From NCBI RefSeq assembly GCF_040545875.1, contig NZ_JBEPMR010000008.1: a stretch of DNA of 64,000 nucleotides; one strand, 5' to 3'. Shown piece after piece: positions 9,221-16,996 of this stretch. Made by a program: the position numbers and the translations under genes. Under the pieces are notes generated by a model. The model saw only the letters and a list, made by a program, of their open reading frames with translations. It was not told where the DNA came from and did no database searches. The DNA is from Faecalicatena_A orotica. Its GTDB lineage: Bacteria > Bacillota > Clostridia > Lachnospirales > Lachnospiraceae. Each line of letters opens with the position of its first letter. Position 1 is the first letter of the stretch.

Positions 9221-10154
9221 AACAAAGAAGATGAATTTTGGAGCATTTCGGGAACTGCTTTTAGTTGGTGTTGTACTTTTGCTGTGTGTTGTATGGACAA
9301 TTATGAATTCGCAGTTTTTATCTGCCAACAATATTTCCAATATACTGCGGCAGGCATCTTATACAGCAATAGCAGCGGTTGGAATGACGATGGTTATTAT
9401 TATAGGTGAGATTGACCTGTCGGCGGGATCTCTTGTATGTGCAGCAGGACTGGCCGGGGCGGTTGTTTGTAAGAATACCGGAAATGTATTTTTAGCTGTC
9501 CTTGCATCCATTGCAGTAGGGGCACTGATCGGAGCGGTCAACGGTACTTTGTGTGCCATCGGTAAGTTACCTGGCTTTATTGCCTCACTGGCAAGTATGA
9601 CAGTTCTGAGGGGGCTTGCGTACATTATAACAGGAGGAAATTCAGTTGTATGGAGTAACGAAAACTTTACAATGATTGGTACAGGATATATTATGGGGAT
9701 TCCTGTCCCTGTTATTATTATGGTAATCGTTATTATTTTCGGAGTGGTGCTTACGACAAAAACAAGATTTGGACGCTATATCTACTCGGTCGGGGGAAAT
9801 ATGGAAGCGAGCCGCTGGTCAGGGATCGCGGTTGAGAAAGTCAAAATTTTTGTTTATATGATTATGGGAATACTAACTGCCATAGCAGGCCTGATCATCA
9901 CAACCCGTCTGGGTTCAGGGCAGCCGTCGGCCGGACTTAACTTTGAGATGGACTGCATAACAGCGGCGGTTGTCGGAGGAACCAGCATGGCAGGCGGACG
10001 GGGAAAAGTCATGGGGACGATTGTTGGAGTCCTGCTGCTTACCGTACTGACGAACGGGATGACGCTGGTGGGGATGAATACATACTGGCAGCAGGTTCTG
10101 AAAGGGGTTATCATCGTGATTTCCGTGCTTGCAGATACGAGGGGGAAGAGGTAG
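9213..10154 (+). CDS. Sugar ABC transporter permease (RbsC-like)
   Basis: 313 residues, about 9-10 hydrophobic segments. CUT2/BPD_transp_2 family features are IGEIDLSAGSLVCAAG (residues ~65-80) and the coupling stretch with AVVGGTSMAGGRG near residue 255. It forms the membrane channel with the preceding ATPase, whose last codons it overlaps. It is the final gene of the LacI-anmK-ABC operon; a strong terminator follows 26 bp later. Confidence 0.94.
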   Translation: MNKTKKMNFGAFRELLLVGVVLLLCVVWTIMNSQFLSANNISNILRQASYTAIAAVGMTMVIIIGEIDLSAGSLVCAAGLAGAVVCKNTGNVFLAVLASIAVGALIGAVNGTLCAIGKLPGFIASLASMTVLRGLAYIITGGNSVVWSNENFTMIGTGYIMGIPVPVIIMVIVIIFGVVLTTKTRFGRYIYSVGGNMEASRWSGIAVEKVKIFVYMIMGILTAIAGLIITTRLGSGQPSAGLNFEMDCITAAVVGGTSMAGGRGKVMGTIVGVLLLTVLTNGMTLVGMNTYWQQVLKGVIIVISVLADTRGKR

Positions 10155-10180
10155 GAGAAATATGTAATTGTGATATAAGT

Positions 10181-10225
10181 CGTATAGAGGATACTGTATA
10201 AGGAAGTATCCTCTATACGTTTTTT
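10181..10225 (+). terminator. Intrinsic terminator after RbsC-like gene
   Basis: Perfect 15-bp stem (10181-10195 with 10205-10219) and a run of six T. It ends the LacI-operated sugar operon. Confidence 0.93.
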
Positions 10226-10414
10226 AATTTTCATAGGTGACTATAAAATTTACTACACACATTGTTAATTATGAGTATTACTACATAGATTCCGGAATCT
10301 GGTCATTTGAAATCAATCCGGAGTGCTGTTTCAGCGCAGTCCTGAGTTTCGCAAGAGAAACTTTTTAAGACCCTGCGTTATACCCTGCGCTATTACGAGG
10401 CGGCCCCGGGGTAA
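10226..10414. other. Gene-free stretch with decayed MerR-like fragment
   Basis: No intact gene. A + strand reading near 10367-10410 gives TLRYTLRYYEAAPG, close to the TLRYYE end of a MerR helix-turn-helix, but it has an upstream stop and runs out of frame with the aldo/keto-reductase scrap that follows. A small hairpin with a T-run lies at 10345-10366 (AGTTTC/GAAACT). Confidence 0.35.
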
Positions 10415-10519
10415 AAGGACTATTCTTTTTTAGGCAGCCTTCCAAACCGCGGATTAGAAGGGACATGCATCTACTGTAATCATTGCCAGGCATGTCCTGC
10501 AGGGGGCTGGTTAAGTTAA
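10415..10519 (+). pseudogene. C-terminal remnant of an aldo/keto reductase (ferredoxin-like Cys cluster)
   Basis: The 34-codon open stretch begins KDYSFLG and contains GTCIYCNHCQACPAG, that is C-x2-C-x2-C-x2-C-P. This is the hallmark of the C-terminal 4Fe-4S segment of clostridial-type aldo/keto reductases (commonly CxYCnHCxPCPxGI). It is preceded by a stop codon and diverges right after PAG, where intact enzymes continue for ~40 residues. There is no start codon or ribosome site. It lies between the sugar operon terminator and the convergent HEPN gene, and looks like a deletion scar. Confidence 0.6.
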
Positions 10520-10980
10520 ATATCAAAGGTATCCAGTTGCTGCAGTTTGTTCCTTTTTTCTTTCCTTTTTTGATCATTCTGTTCGAGCAGAATAGTTACC
10601 TTCTGCGCTAGATCTTCTGTGAGGCGCAGACATTCCAGAGCATCGTCTTTATTAACCTCAACGAAGTTATCGCCGGGATATCTGGCATCAAAATAAAAGT
10701 CACCCAACCATTTCATGTCTTTCGTAGAAAGGGGCAAGTCCGGATATATTTCTTTTAGCTTATTGGTAATTGCACGGAGGTTATGAGAATGCAGTAATCC
10801 TAAAGCTTCTTCTGAAAAAGTGATTTCAAGAACTGCTTTTAAATACTTTTCTGCGGACTGTGCACAAAGGGCGGCAACACCGTTATAGTTACCAAGCTGT
10901 TCGCCGACTTGCATTCCTGCCTTGGCATAGCAGTAATCATTGTAAGCCATACCATAATATGAATTTATTTTTGTCTCCAT
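10516..10980 (-). CDS. HEPN-domain protein (partner of nucleotidyltransferase)
   Basis: 154 residues, PF05168-type HEPN helical domain: the helices around YCYAKAG, ALCAQSAEKYLKAVLE, LLHSHNLRAI and YFDARYPGDNF match the order A..QAAEK..KA.L / H.L / ARYP. The clear toxin RNase motif R-x4-H near the C-terminus of HepT proteins is not evident. Start 10980 is chosen because GGAGGGG lies 7-8 nt upstream, inside the end of the nucleotidyltransferase gene. The two genes overlap by 16 bp and form a MNT-HEPN pair. Such pairs are toxin-antitoxin systems or, in the HI0073/HI0074 type, uncharacterised nucleotidyl-transfer complexes. Confidence 0.8.
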   Translation of the reverse strand: METKINSYYGMAYNDYCYAKAGMQVGEQLGNYNGVAALCAQSAEKYLKAVLEITFSEEALGLLHSHNLRAITNKLKEIYPDLPLSTKDMKWLGDFYFDARYPGDNFVEVNKDDALECLRLTEDLAQKVTILLEQNDQKRKEKRNKLQQLDTFDI

Positions 10981-11300
10981 AATATAATCCCCTCCTTTTT
11001 TATTTGAGATATGAAAAGACAATCAGATTCGCGGAAAATATTTAAATCGTAAAAAACCAAATCAATATTTTCCTGCTCAAATTCACTGCATAAATCACCA
11101 CGCAGTAGTCTGTCAGGCATACCGGATGATATTACTAACAAATCAATGTCACTTTTTACGGTTTGTTCCATTCTGGCATAGCTGCCGAATAAAACAATGT
11201 ATTCCAGATTGGGAATCTTTCTTACTAAATATTCAACTTTTTCTCTTATAAGATATTGTATAGAGCTGTCTAAAAAGGTCATATTTTCATCAATTTTCAT
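10965..11300 (-). CDS. Minimal nucleotidyltransferase (MNT domain)
   Basis: 111 residues with the pol-beta nucleotidyltransferase signature GSYARMEQTVKSDIDLLV (G-S-x10-D-x-D, ~residues 39-56) and a third acidic residue in NIDLVFYD (~residue 85). In MntA-type antitoxins such a protein adds AMP groups to the HEPN partner and silences it. It is the upstream gene of the pair and probably carries the promoter. The ATG at 11300 lacks an obvious strong ribosome site. Small size is normal for the family. Confidence 0.85.
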   Translation of the reverse strand: MKIDENMTFLDSSIQYLIREKVEYLVRKIPNLEYIVLFGSYARMEQTVKSDIDLLVISSGMPDRLLRGDLCSEFEQENIDLVFYDLNIFRESDCLFISQIKKEGIILWRQK

Positions 11301-11432
11301 ATTTGTTATCCTAAATTTATTTTATAAAGTTTCCCGGGGATGAGATACTGCTTTATTATAGCATATTTTATATGGTTAAAACAATCATGTGTCAGCTGAA
11401 GATTCAGCGAAGATTCAGGCAGCAGGCTATTC

Positions 11433-11500
11433 GTTACTGTTCACACAATGCCGTGCACTCTGTTGCACGGCATCGGGCCAGTAAAGTGATAGTCTCAAGG
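11433..11500 (+). repeat. Truncated copy of the 145-bp inverted-repeat element
   Basis: These 68 bp match 23972-24039 with about 61 of 68 identities. They include the terminal GTTACTGTTCACAC and the hairpin TGCCGTGC/GCACGGCA. The right half and the second terminal repeat are missing, so this is a decayed or truncated copy in the gap between the MNT and AraC genes. Confidence 0.8.
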
Positions 11501-11623
11501 TACTGCTATTTTGACCGAGTTACAGACAGTGGATTTATAAAGATTTATAAAGATAGCAATTTATATTAAGACTGCCTTAATACAGCGTGTTATAATAAAA
11601 TAACATCGTGAAGGGAGTTTAAA

Positions 11624-12040
11624 ATGATGGAACATACAAATATCATAAAAAAGACAATTGACTATATAGAGAATAATCTGGATAGCCAGTTAAATCTGGA
11701 TACAATTGCGAAAGAGGCGGGATATTCTAAATTTCATCTGAACAGAATGTTTTTGGAATGTGTTGGCTGTACAATATATAAATATATTCAGATGCGCAGG
11801 CTCACTGTAGCGGCTGAAAAACTTGTTTATACGAAAAAGCCTGTAATAGATATCGCCTATGAGGCAAATTACAGTTCACAGGAATCATTCACTTTTGCAT
11901 TCCGACGATTGTACGGGCATCCCCCGCAGGAGTATAGGGCGATAAACGTCTATACTCCTAAATTCCATAAATTTGAGCTGAAAGGTAATCTCGTTATGTT
12001 TTATAAGCCAGCTGTGAAATGTGAGGTGATTGCTGCATGA
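11624..12040 (+). CDS. AraC-family regulator, HTH-only
   Basis: 138 residues made of little more than the AraC double helix-turn-helix: LNLDTIAKEAGYSKFHLNRMF for the first and KPVIDIAYEANYSSQESFTFAFRRLYGHPPQEYR for the second. There is no N-terminal ligand domain; ~30 residues follow the HTH, short compared with SoxS/Rob relatives that add a GyrI-like domain. Ribosome site GAAGGGAG precedes the ATG. Its last codon overlaps the ClpP gene start (ATGA), so the two are translationally coupled, suggesting shared regulation of a protease function. Confidence 0.9.
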   Translation: MMEHTNIIKKTIDYIENNLDSQLNLDTIAKEAGYSKFHLNRMFLECVGCTIYKYIQMRRLTVAAEKLVYTKKPVIDIAYEANYSSQESFTFAFRRLYGHPPQEYRAINVYTPKFHKFELKGNLVMFYKPAVKCEVIAA

Positions 12041-12627
12041 GTACATTACCGTATGTGATAGAAACAACAAGCAGGGGGGAAAGGAGTTATGACATCTATT
12101 CCAGACTGTTATCTGACAGAATCATCTTTTTGGGTGAAGAAGTGAACGATACAACTGCCGGTCTGATCACTGCGCAATTATTATTTTTGGAGGGGCAGGA
12201 CCCCGGCAAGGATATAAGTCTTTATATTAACAGCCCGGGCGGTTCAGTGACCGCAGGGTTCGCTATATTTGATACGATGAATTATATAAAGTGTGATGTA
12301 TCTACTATCTGTATCGGACTTGCAGCAAGCTTTGGTGCCTTCTTGCTGGCAGCAGGGACTCAGGGTAAACGATTCGCTTTGCCAAATGCTGAAATTATGA
12401 TCCATCAGCCAGCCGTATCCGGGGGGATTCAAGGACCGGCCAGCAACATTAAGATCATGTCGGACCATATACAAAAAAATAAGCAGAGATTAAATCGACT
12501 GCTTGCAAAAAATACTGGCAGGACAATCGAAGAGATAGAGCGTGACACCGACAGGGATAATTTTATGACGGCAGAAGAAGCGAAGGCATATGGTTTAATT
12601 GATGCGGTTATTTCAAAACACGGGTAA
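12037..12627 (+). CDS. clpP: ClpP-family ATP-dependent protease subunit (stand-alone paralogue)
   Basis: 196 residues with the whole Clp serine protease frame. Visible are the N-terminal YDIYSRLLSDRIIFLG, YINSPGGSVTAG, the nucleophile in GLAASFGAFLLAAG (canonical GQAAS), catalytic His in IMIHQP and catalytic Asp in RDTDRDNFM. All triad residues are present, so it should be active as a 14-mer with a Clp/ClpX ATPase, which is not encoded here. Housekeeping clpP normally sits beside tig/clpX. This copy is coupled to an AraC regulator instead, so it is probably a conditionally expressed second ClpP. Confidence 0.92.
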   Translation: MSTLPYVIETTSRGERSYDIYSRLLSDRIIFLGEEVNDTTAGLITAQLLFLEGQDPGKDISLYINSPGGSVTAGFAIFDTMNYIKCDVSTICIGLAASFGAFLLAAGTQGKRFALPNAEIMIHQPAVSGGIQGPASNIKIMSDHIQKNKQRLNRLLAKNTGRTIEEIERDTDRDNFMTAEEAKAYGLIDAVISKHG

Positions 12628-12702
12628 AGAGAATAAGGTAAGTTAAAAAAGCGGGGCAGGCGGGGAGAAGTCTTTGACCACAATATCATATGTAAGATAC
12701 AC

Positions 12703-12736
12703 ATTCAGCACTCAGGCGAACCCCCGGGTGCTGAAT
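12703..12736. other. Hairpin between convergent ClpP and ABC permease genes
   Basis: ATTCAGCAC (12703-12711) pairs with GTGCTGAAT (12728-12736) around a 16-nt loop. No T-run on either side, so termination at this place is only possible, not shown. Confidence 0.35.
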
Positions 12737-12775
12737 CATACATTTATGAACTGTTTTATTTTTTAAGGCAGCAGT

Positions 12776-15265
12776 TTATTCCCGCAATCGTTCAATGACT
12801 GTCCCATTATACAATCTTTTTAGTATTAATACAGGAGCTGTGATGCATATAATTATGATGGCTATAACTAAAACCAGATTGCTGAACAGGGGAATGGAAA
12901 ATGGTATCCCGTAAATATTAAGGTTATAAAATACAGCATAGCTTGACGGGATTCCTGTGAACATGGCCAGAATCAGTGATATGCCGGCATAGCCAGCACC
13001 TTCCCCGATTATCATTTTTTGAATCTGTTTTGTTGTCATTCCAATGCTTTCTAAAATTGCTAATTCTTTAGAGCGGTTCTGGATACTTGCGGCCATCATA
13101 TTTATATAATTTAATATGGCAAGTATCATAACAATGATACCAATACTGTTTCCCAGTATTTTCACCTGATTTTCAGAAACTTTCATTTCGGAATATCTCT
13201 CGAGTTTGGAATCATATGATAATGCATGATTTTCTTTTATAAGCTTTAAGATTGTATTTTCTGTCTTTATTGAGTATGATTCGTCATAATCGATCTGTAG
13301 GAGTTCTGTTATTACATTATCCATGATTTTCTCCAGATAGGAATTGCTTACGATTAACTCAGGATTATAACCGCCCGCATAATAAGCCGGGCAGTCTTTT
13401 ATAACAGCACCTATTTCAATATTTTCTTCCTTGTTCGTTTCAGAATTTCCGCGCGGAGTAAAGTTCAGTTTTTTGTGGACTATATGATTGTCTATGTCTA
13501 CTAAATTCATTGATATGAGAGCAATCTTTCCGTTTTTAAAATCGTCCTTGTCAAGTTTGATTCCGAATTCGCGGGTTAGCTTATCGAATTGTTGCTCATC
13601 AATCCCGACTAAGCGGCAGGTAAATAAATCGTCATCCGGGTTTTGTTTGTATGATTTCATATCATCCTCATAATTTCCGGGTGAATATCTTGACTCATAT
13701 AGTTTTTTGTAGTATTCACCATACATATCTTCCTGATAGGGAACAGAGGCTGCCGCAGATTTTACGACCCGTACATCTTTTACACGGTCCAGACTCCGTA
13801 TTGTTTCAATCAGGTCATCGGTGATGGCCTGATATTCATCCTCATCTAACATCGTCTGATTCAGGACGCGCAGATCATAGTCATAGCTGCTGTTTAAAAT
13901 CCATTTTGCGTTATTTATGCGAATTACAACATTTACAACCAGAAATAAGGATACAGCAAGGCTGAGAGAAAGCAGGATGACCACAAACTGCTTCTTATCA
14001 CGGAGCAGGTTTTGTTTGATCATAGATGTAATATTGCCGCCGCGTCTATGTATCTTTTCTTTTCCAGAAACACCTGCATATCTCATTGCTTCGACCGGGG
14101 AGCAGTCCTTCGCCATATTGGCCGGTTTATTACTGCTCACAAAGGTCGTGAGAAGCGAAAATACAGCTGCGATTATGAATACCCCGGGCGAAATCATGAC
14201 TACGTCTTTTTCGCTAATAGTCGGATTAACAACATGCAGGGCCTGTGGGATAATCAGTTTTGCGATGACAGCAGAAAAAGCCAGTCCCAGAGGGATTCCT
14301 TTCAGGGAATTCCAGATAACATGCCGGTAGATCAGTGCCTTTATTTGAGCAGAGGTTGTTCCCAGAGTTTTTAACTGTCCATAATAATGAATATCTTTCG
14401 AAATGGATATATACAAGGTATTATAAATGAACAGACAGCCGCTGAAAAAAATAAGAAGCAGCAGACCGAGCAGAGCGGCAGTTACTTTACAGAAGTTAGA
14501 AATCGTATCATAGTCCGCATCTATAAATTGGGTTCTGGACAATCCGATCTTATTCTGCATCTGTATGATATCTTCTTTCGAATAAAGCGAATTCCTGAGT
14601 GATATTTTTAGCATACCCTGTGTTAAATCCGTCTGTTTAACCCCGGTCTCCTGATAAAATTCTTTAGATACAAACCCCTTTGAAGAACCCGTATAATCGG
14701 TGAACCATCCGCTGAGAATAAAATTCTTTTGTGTAACTGTATTGTCTGAAATTTCTGATAATGTCTGGTACATTAAGGGGATGGCAATACCTGTCCTGGG
14801 TGAGGAAATCCCCATATCTTTTAAAGCACTTAAAGACAGCATAATTTCATTTTCCTTTTGAGGATAAGTTCCAGTATAGGTTTCCAGTGCAGGTATGGTC
14901 TGCTTCTCCCAGCAGATATCGTCCATCCAGAACAGCCGTAGTTTATCTAACAGCCGGTCCTGATACTGAGAAACAACGGCACACTTTACATAAAGCCCGG
15001 CATAAGTTACAGTATCCATCCGGCGGATAACGGAAACCTGTTCCTCTGTGGGTTCTGACAACTCGATATCGTAATCCATGCCGGTCATTCTTGTCTGGCG
15101 CAGAGAAATTGTGTTCCAGTAGCTCAGCCCCAGAGACAGTACGGTACTGATTAGGAAAGTAGTCAGGAAGATAGCTGTGACAGTCAGCAGATTTCTTTTT
15201 TTATTTGCTTTGTAAGTTAATTTTGCAAGTTCTGATATGACTTCTCTATTTTTTACTTTTAACAT
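12776..15265 (-). CDS. FtsX-type ABC transporter permease (two FtsX domains)
   Basis: 829 residues with about ten hydrophobic segments: one at the N-terminus (~25-45), three around an FtsX domain (~265-390, with YGQLKTLGTTSAQIKALIY), one after it, and three at the C-terminus (~690-820, with ELAILESIGMTTKQIQKMIIGE). Large extracytoplasmic loops lie between, as in MacB/BceB-like exporters. The start at 15265 has GGTGG 8 nt upstream and overlaps the ATPase gene by 20 bp. With the ATPase and the upstream two-component system it forms a module of the kind that senses and resists peptide antibiotics; the substrate is unknown. Confidence 0.87.
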   Translation of the reverse strand: MLKVKNREVISELAKLTYKANKKRNLLTVTAIFLTTFLISTVLSLGLSYWNTISLRQTRMTGMDYDIELSEPTEEQVSVIRRMDTVTYAGLYVKCAVVSQYQDRLLDKLRLFWMDDICWEKQTIPALETYTGTYPQKENEIMLSLSALKDMGISSPRTGIAIPLMYQTLSEISDNTVTQKNFILSGWFTDYTGSSKGFVSKEFYQETGVKQTDLTQGMLKISLRNSLYSKEDIIQMQNKIGLSRTQFIDADYDTISNFCKVTAALLGLLLLIFFSGCLFIYNTLYISISKDIHYYGQLKTLGTTSAQIKALIYRHVIWNSLKGIPLGLAFSAVIAKLIIPQALHVVNPTISEKDVVMISPGVFIIAAVFSLLTTFVSSNKPANMAKDCSPVEAMRYAGVSGKEKIHRRGGNITSMIKQNLLRDKKQFVVILLSLSLAVSLFLVVNVVIRINNAKWILNSSYDYDLRVLNQTMLDEDEYQAITDDLIETIRSLDRVKDVRVVKSAAASVPYQEDMYGEYYKKLYESRYSPGNYEDDMKSYKQNPDDDLFTCRLVGIDEQQFDKLTREFGIKLDKDDFKNGKIALISMNLVDIDNHIVHKKLNFTPRGNSETNKEENIEIGAVIKDCPAYYAGGYNPELIVSNSYLEKIMDNVITELLQIDYDESYSIKTENTILKLIKENHALSYDSKLERYSEMKVSENQVKILGNSIGIIVMILAILNYINMMAASIQNRSKELAILESIGMTTKQIQKMIIGEGAGYAGISLILAMFTGIPSSYAVFYNLNIYGIPFSIPLFSNLVLVIAIIIICITAPVLILKRLYNGTVIERLRE

Positions 15266-15941
15266 AAACAGCACCACCCGTTAAAATTTTTCCGTCCTCG
15301 AGGCGGATAATCCGATCCGCCATTTGAGCAATTTCATCATTATGTGTAATCATGACAACTGTCTGGGCGAAATTAGTGCTTGATATTTTCATCAGACCTA
15401 ATACATCCTGACTAGTTCGGCTGTCGAGATTTCCTGTCGGCTCGTCGGCAAGAATCATGGCAGGCTTTGCTGCCAGAGCTCTTGCCAGTGCAGTACGCTG
15501 CTGTTGGCCGCCGGATAATTGGCCTGGCATTGCGTATTTTTTCTTCTCCAGACCAAGCAGCCTCAATATGTTTGCGATATACTCCTGATCAGGTCTTATT
15601 CCGTCCAGTTTTATGGGAAGGACGATATTTTCATAGACATTCATTAGTGGCAGGAGATTATAGTTTTGAAAAACAAATCCGATTTTCCTTCTGCGGAATA
15701 TGGTCAGCTCATCTTTGCTCAATTTTGAAATATCTACCCCATCTATCATGATTTCCCCGGATGTTGGAATATCCAGTCCGCCCAGCATGTGAAGCAGTGT
15801 TGACTTTCCGCTTCCGGAGGTGCCGACAATGGCGAGAAATTCCCCCTTTTGAATAGTTAAGTCAATGCCGTCCAGAGCTTTTACGGTATTTTCGCCCGTG
15901 CCATAATATTTTTTTAGATTTCTGACTGATAAGATTTCCAT
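15246..15941 (-). CDS. ABC transporter ATP-binding protein (MacB/LolD/BceA-like)
   Basis: 231 residues with GTSGSGKST (Walker A, ~residue 37), the Q-loop FVFQNYNLLPLMNVYEN, signature LSGGQQQR and MILADEPTGNLD (Walker B). This combination is typical of the MacB/LolD/BceA class that drives FtsX-type permeases. It overlaps the permease gene downstream. AGGAGGA precedes the start. Upstream lies a promoter with an 11-bp direct repeat, so expression is probably controlled by the adjacent response regulator. Confidence 0.94.
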   Translation of the reverse strand: MEILSVRNLKKYYGTGENTVKALDGIDLTIQKGEFLAIVGTSGSGKSTLLHMLGGLDIPTSGEIMIDGVDISKLSKDELTIFRRRKIGFVFQNYNLLPLMNVYENIVLPIKLDGIRPDQEYIANILRLLGLEKKKYAMPGQLSGGQQQRTALARALAAKPAMILADEPTGNLDSRTSQDVLGLMKISSTNFAQTVVMITHNDEIAQMADRIIRLEDGKILTGGAVYVKSKK

Positions 15942-15984
15942 ATATGTGTCCTCCTCGTTACGTTACAATACTTTCTGTAAAACT

Positions 15985-16017
15985 ATCATAACAAAAGCTT
16001 CTTTCTCAATTCTTTCT
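15985..16017 (-). promoter_or_regulatory. Probable response-regulator-dependent promoter of the ABC genes
   Basis: On the minus strand AGAAAGAA occurs twice, 11 bp apart (16010-16017 and 15999-16006), followed after 8 bp by TATGAT (15985-15990). Direct repeats at one helical turn next to a -10 box without a proper -35 box are typical of OmpR-family activator sites. Confidence 0.55.
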
Positions 16018-16043
16018 AAAAAGTGACAAAAATGACACTTTTT
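16018..16043 (-). terminator. Terminator of the two-component operon
   Basis: AAAAAGTG and CACTTTTT (8-bp stem, 10-nt loop), reading off the minus strand after the sensor kinase. Its T-rich arm serves as the tail. It abuts the direct repeats that control the ABC genes. Confidence 0.6.
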
Positions 16044-16075
16044 AAATAATAGAAAAAGAAGCCGGATTAAAAATA

Positions 16076-16996
16076 TTATGTGACTGGACGCAACAAAAAA
16101 ATATGGAAAACAGTACCCTCATGCAAAGCTGATTCTAGTTTTATATATCCATTCTGCCTTGAAATCACTTCTCTTGCAAGGTAAAGGCCTATGCCAAAGC
16201 CCTGCTCACCAGATACATTGGTTCCGCGATAAAAGCGCTGGAAGATCTTTCCCTGTTCCTCTTCCGGAATACCGATCCCCTGATCCCTGACCTGAATACA
16301 AATAAAGGAATCATAAGCAGCAGAATCTATCCATACATTTGAACCGGCAGGAGAGTATTTCACTGCATTTTCAATTACATTGCCCAGAGCCTCTTCTGTC
16401 CATTTACGATCCGCAAAACATGTATATCCATGATAACTGCAAATGAGGTGGATTTTCTTTTTCAATGCAGGAAGCTCTGCCAGCTGACAGGCTTTCTTTA
16501 TCATGGTATCCACATCAGTGATTTGCGGGCAAACGGAAATTAGCTCCTGTTCGGTATAAGATGTCCGGATCAATTCTTTCATAAAGAATTCTAGTTTTTC
16601 AGCATTTTTTTCTATTTTAGTAGATAGCATCAGAGACTTCTCGTCTGATACATGTTCCTTCAGTAAACCGGTATAGAGTGTTATATTTGACAGAGGGGTC
16701 CTGATCTGATGGCTGATATCAGAAATTAGGGATTTTATGATATCTCTTTCTTCCTCTGCCTGTCCTTTCTGGATACAGGAGATTTCTATTATTCGATTTA
16801 ACCGTACTGTAATCGCGCTGTCCAGTGATTCATCATAACTGGTTTCCAGATTTTGACCGGCGATTGCCTGGTCCAGTTTCTGTAGAAGCACATCATACTG
16901 ATTCACCATATTCCGCCTGTAAGAACGTATGATAAGTGCAGAAATAAGGAAGCAGCAAGCTAAAAGGAGTACAACTATAATGATATAAAGTCTCAT
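16076..16996 (-). CDS. Sensor histidine kinase of the ABC module
   Basis: 306 residues. One N-terminal membrane segment (~3-25), a short linker, then the H-box ISDISHQIRTPLSN (His ~residue 96), N-box EEALGNVIENAVKYSP, and G-boxes VRDQGIGIPEE, FQRFYR and GFGIGLYL. There is almost no sensory domain, suggesting that it reads the state of a partner membrane protein, probably the FtsX permease. The start immediately follows the response regulator stop, so the two are cotranscribed. Confidence 0.9.
   Translation of the reverse strand: MRLYIIIVVLLLACCFLISALIIRSYRRNMVNQYDVLLQKLDQAIAGQNLETSYDESLDSAITVRLNRIIEISCIQKGQAEEERDIIKSLISDISHQIRTPLSNITLYTGLLKEHVSDEKSLMLSTKIEKNAEKLEFFMKELIRTSYTEQELISVCPQITDVDTMIKKACQLAELPALKKKIHLICSYHGYTCFADRKWTEEALGNVIENAVKYSPAGSNVWIDSAAYDSFICIQVRDQGIGIPEEEQGKIFQRFYRGTNVSGEQGFGIGLYLAREVISRQNGYIKLESALHEGTVFHIFLLRPVT

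Noticed and set aside
12776..15941. A MacB-type tripartite efflux system
   Set aside because: The permease has two FtsX domains, there is no membrane fusion protein, and a two-component pair is attached; a Bce/peptide-resistance type module fits better.
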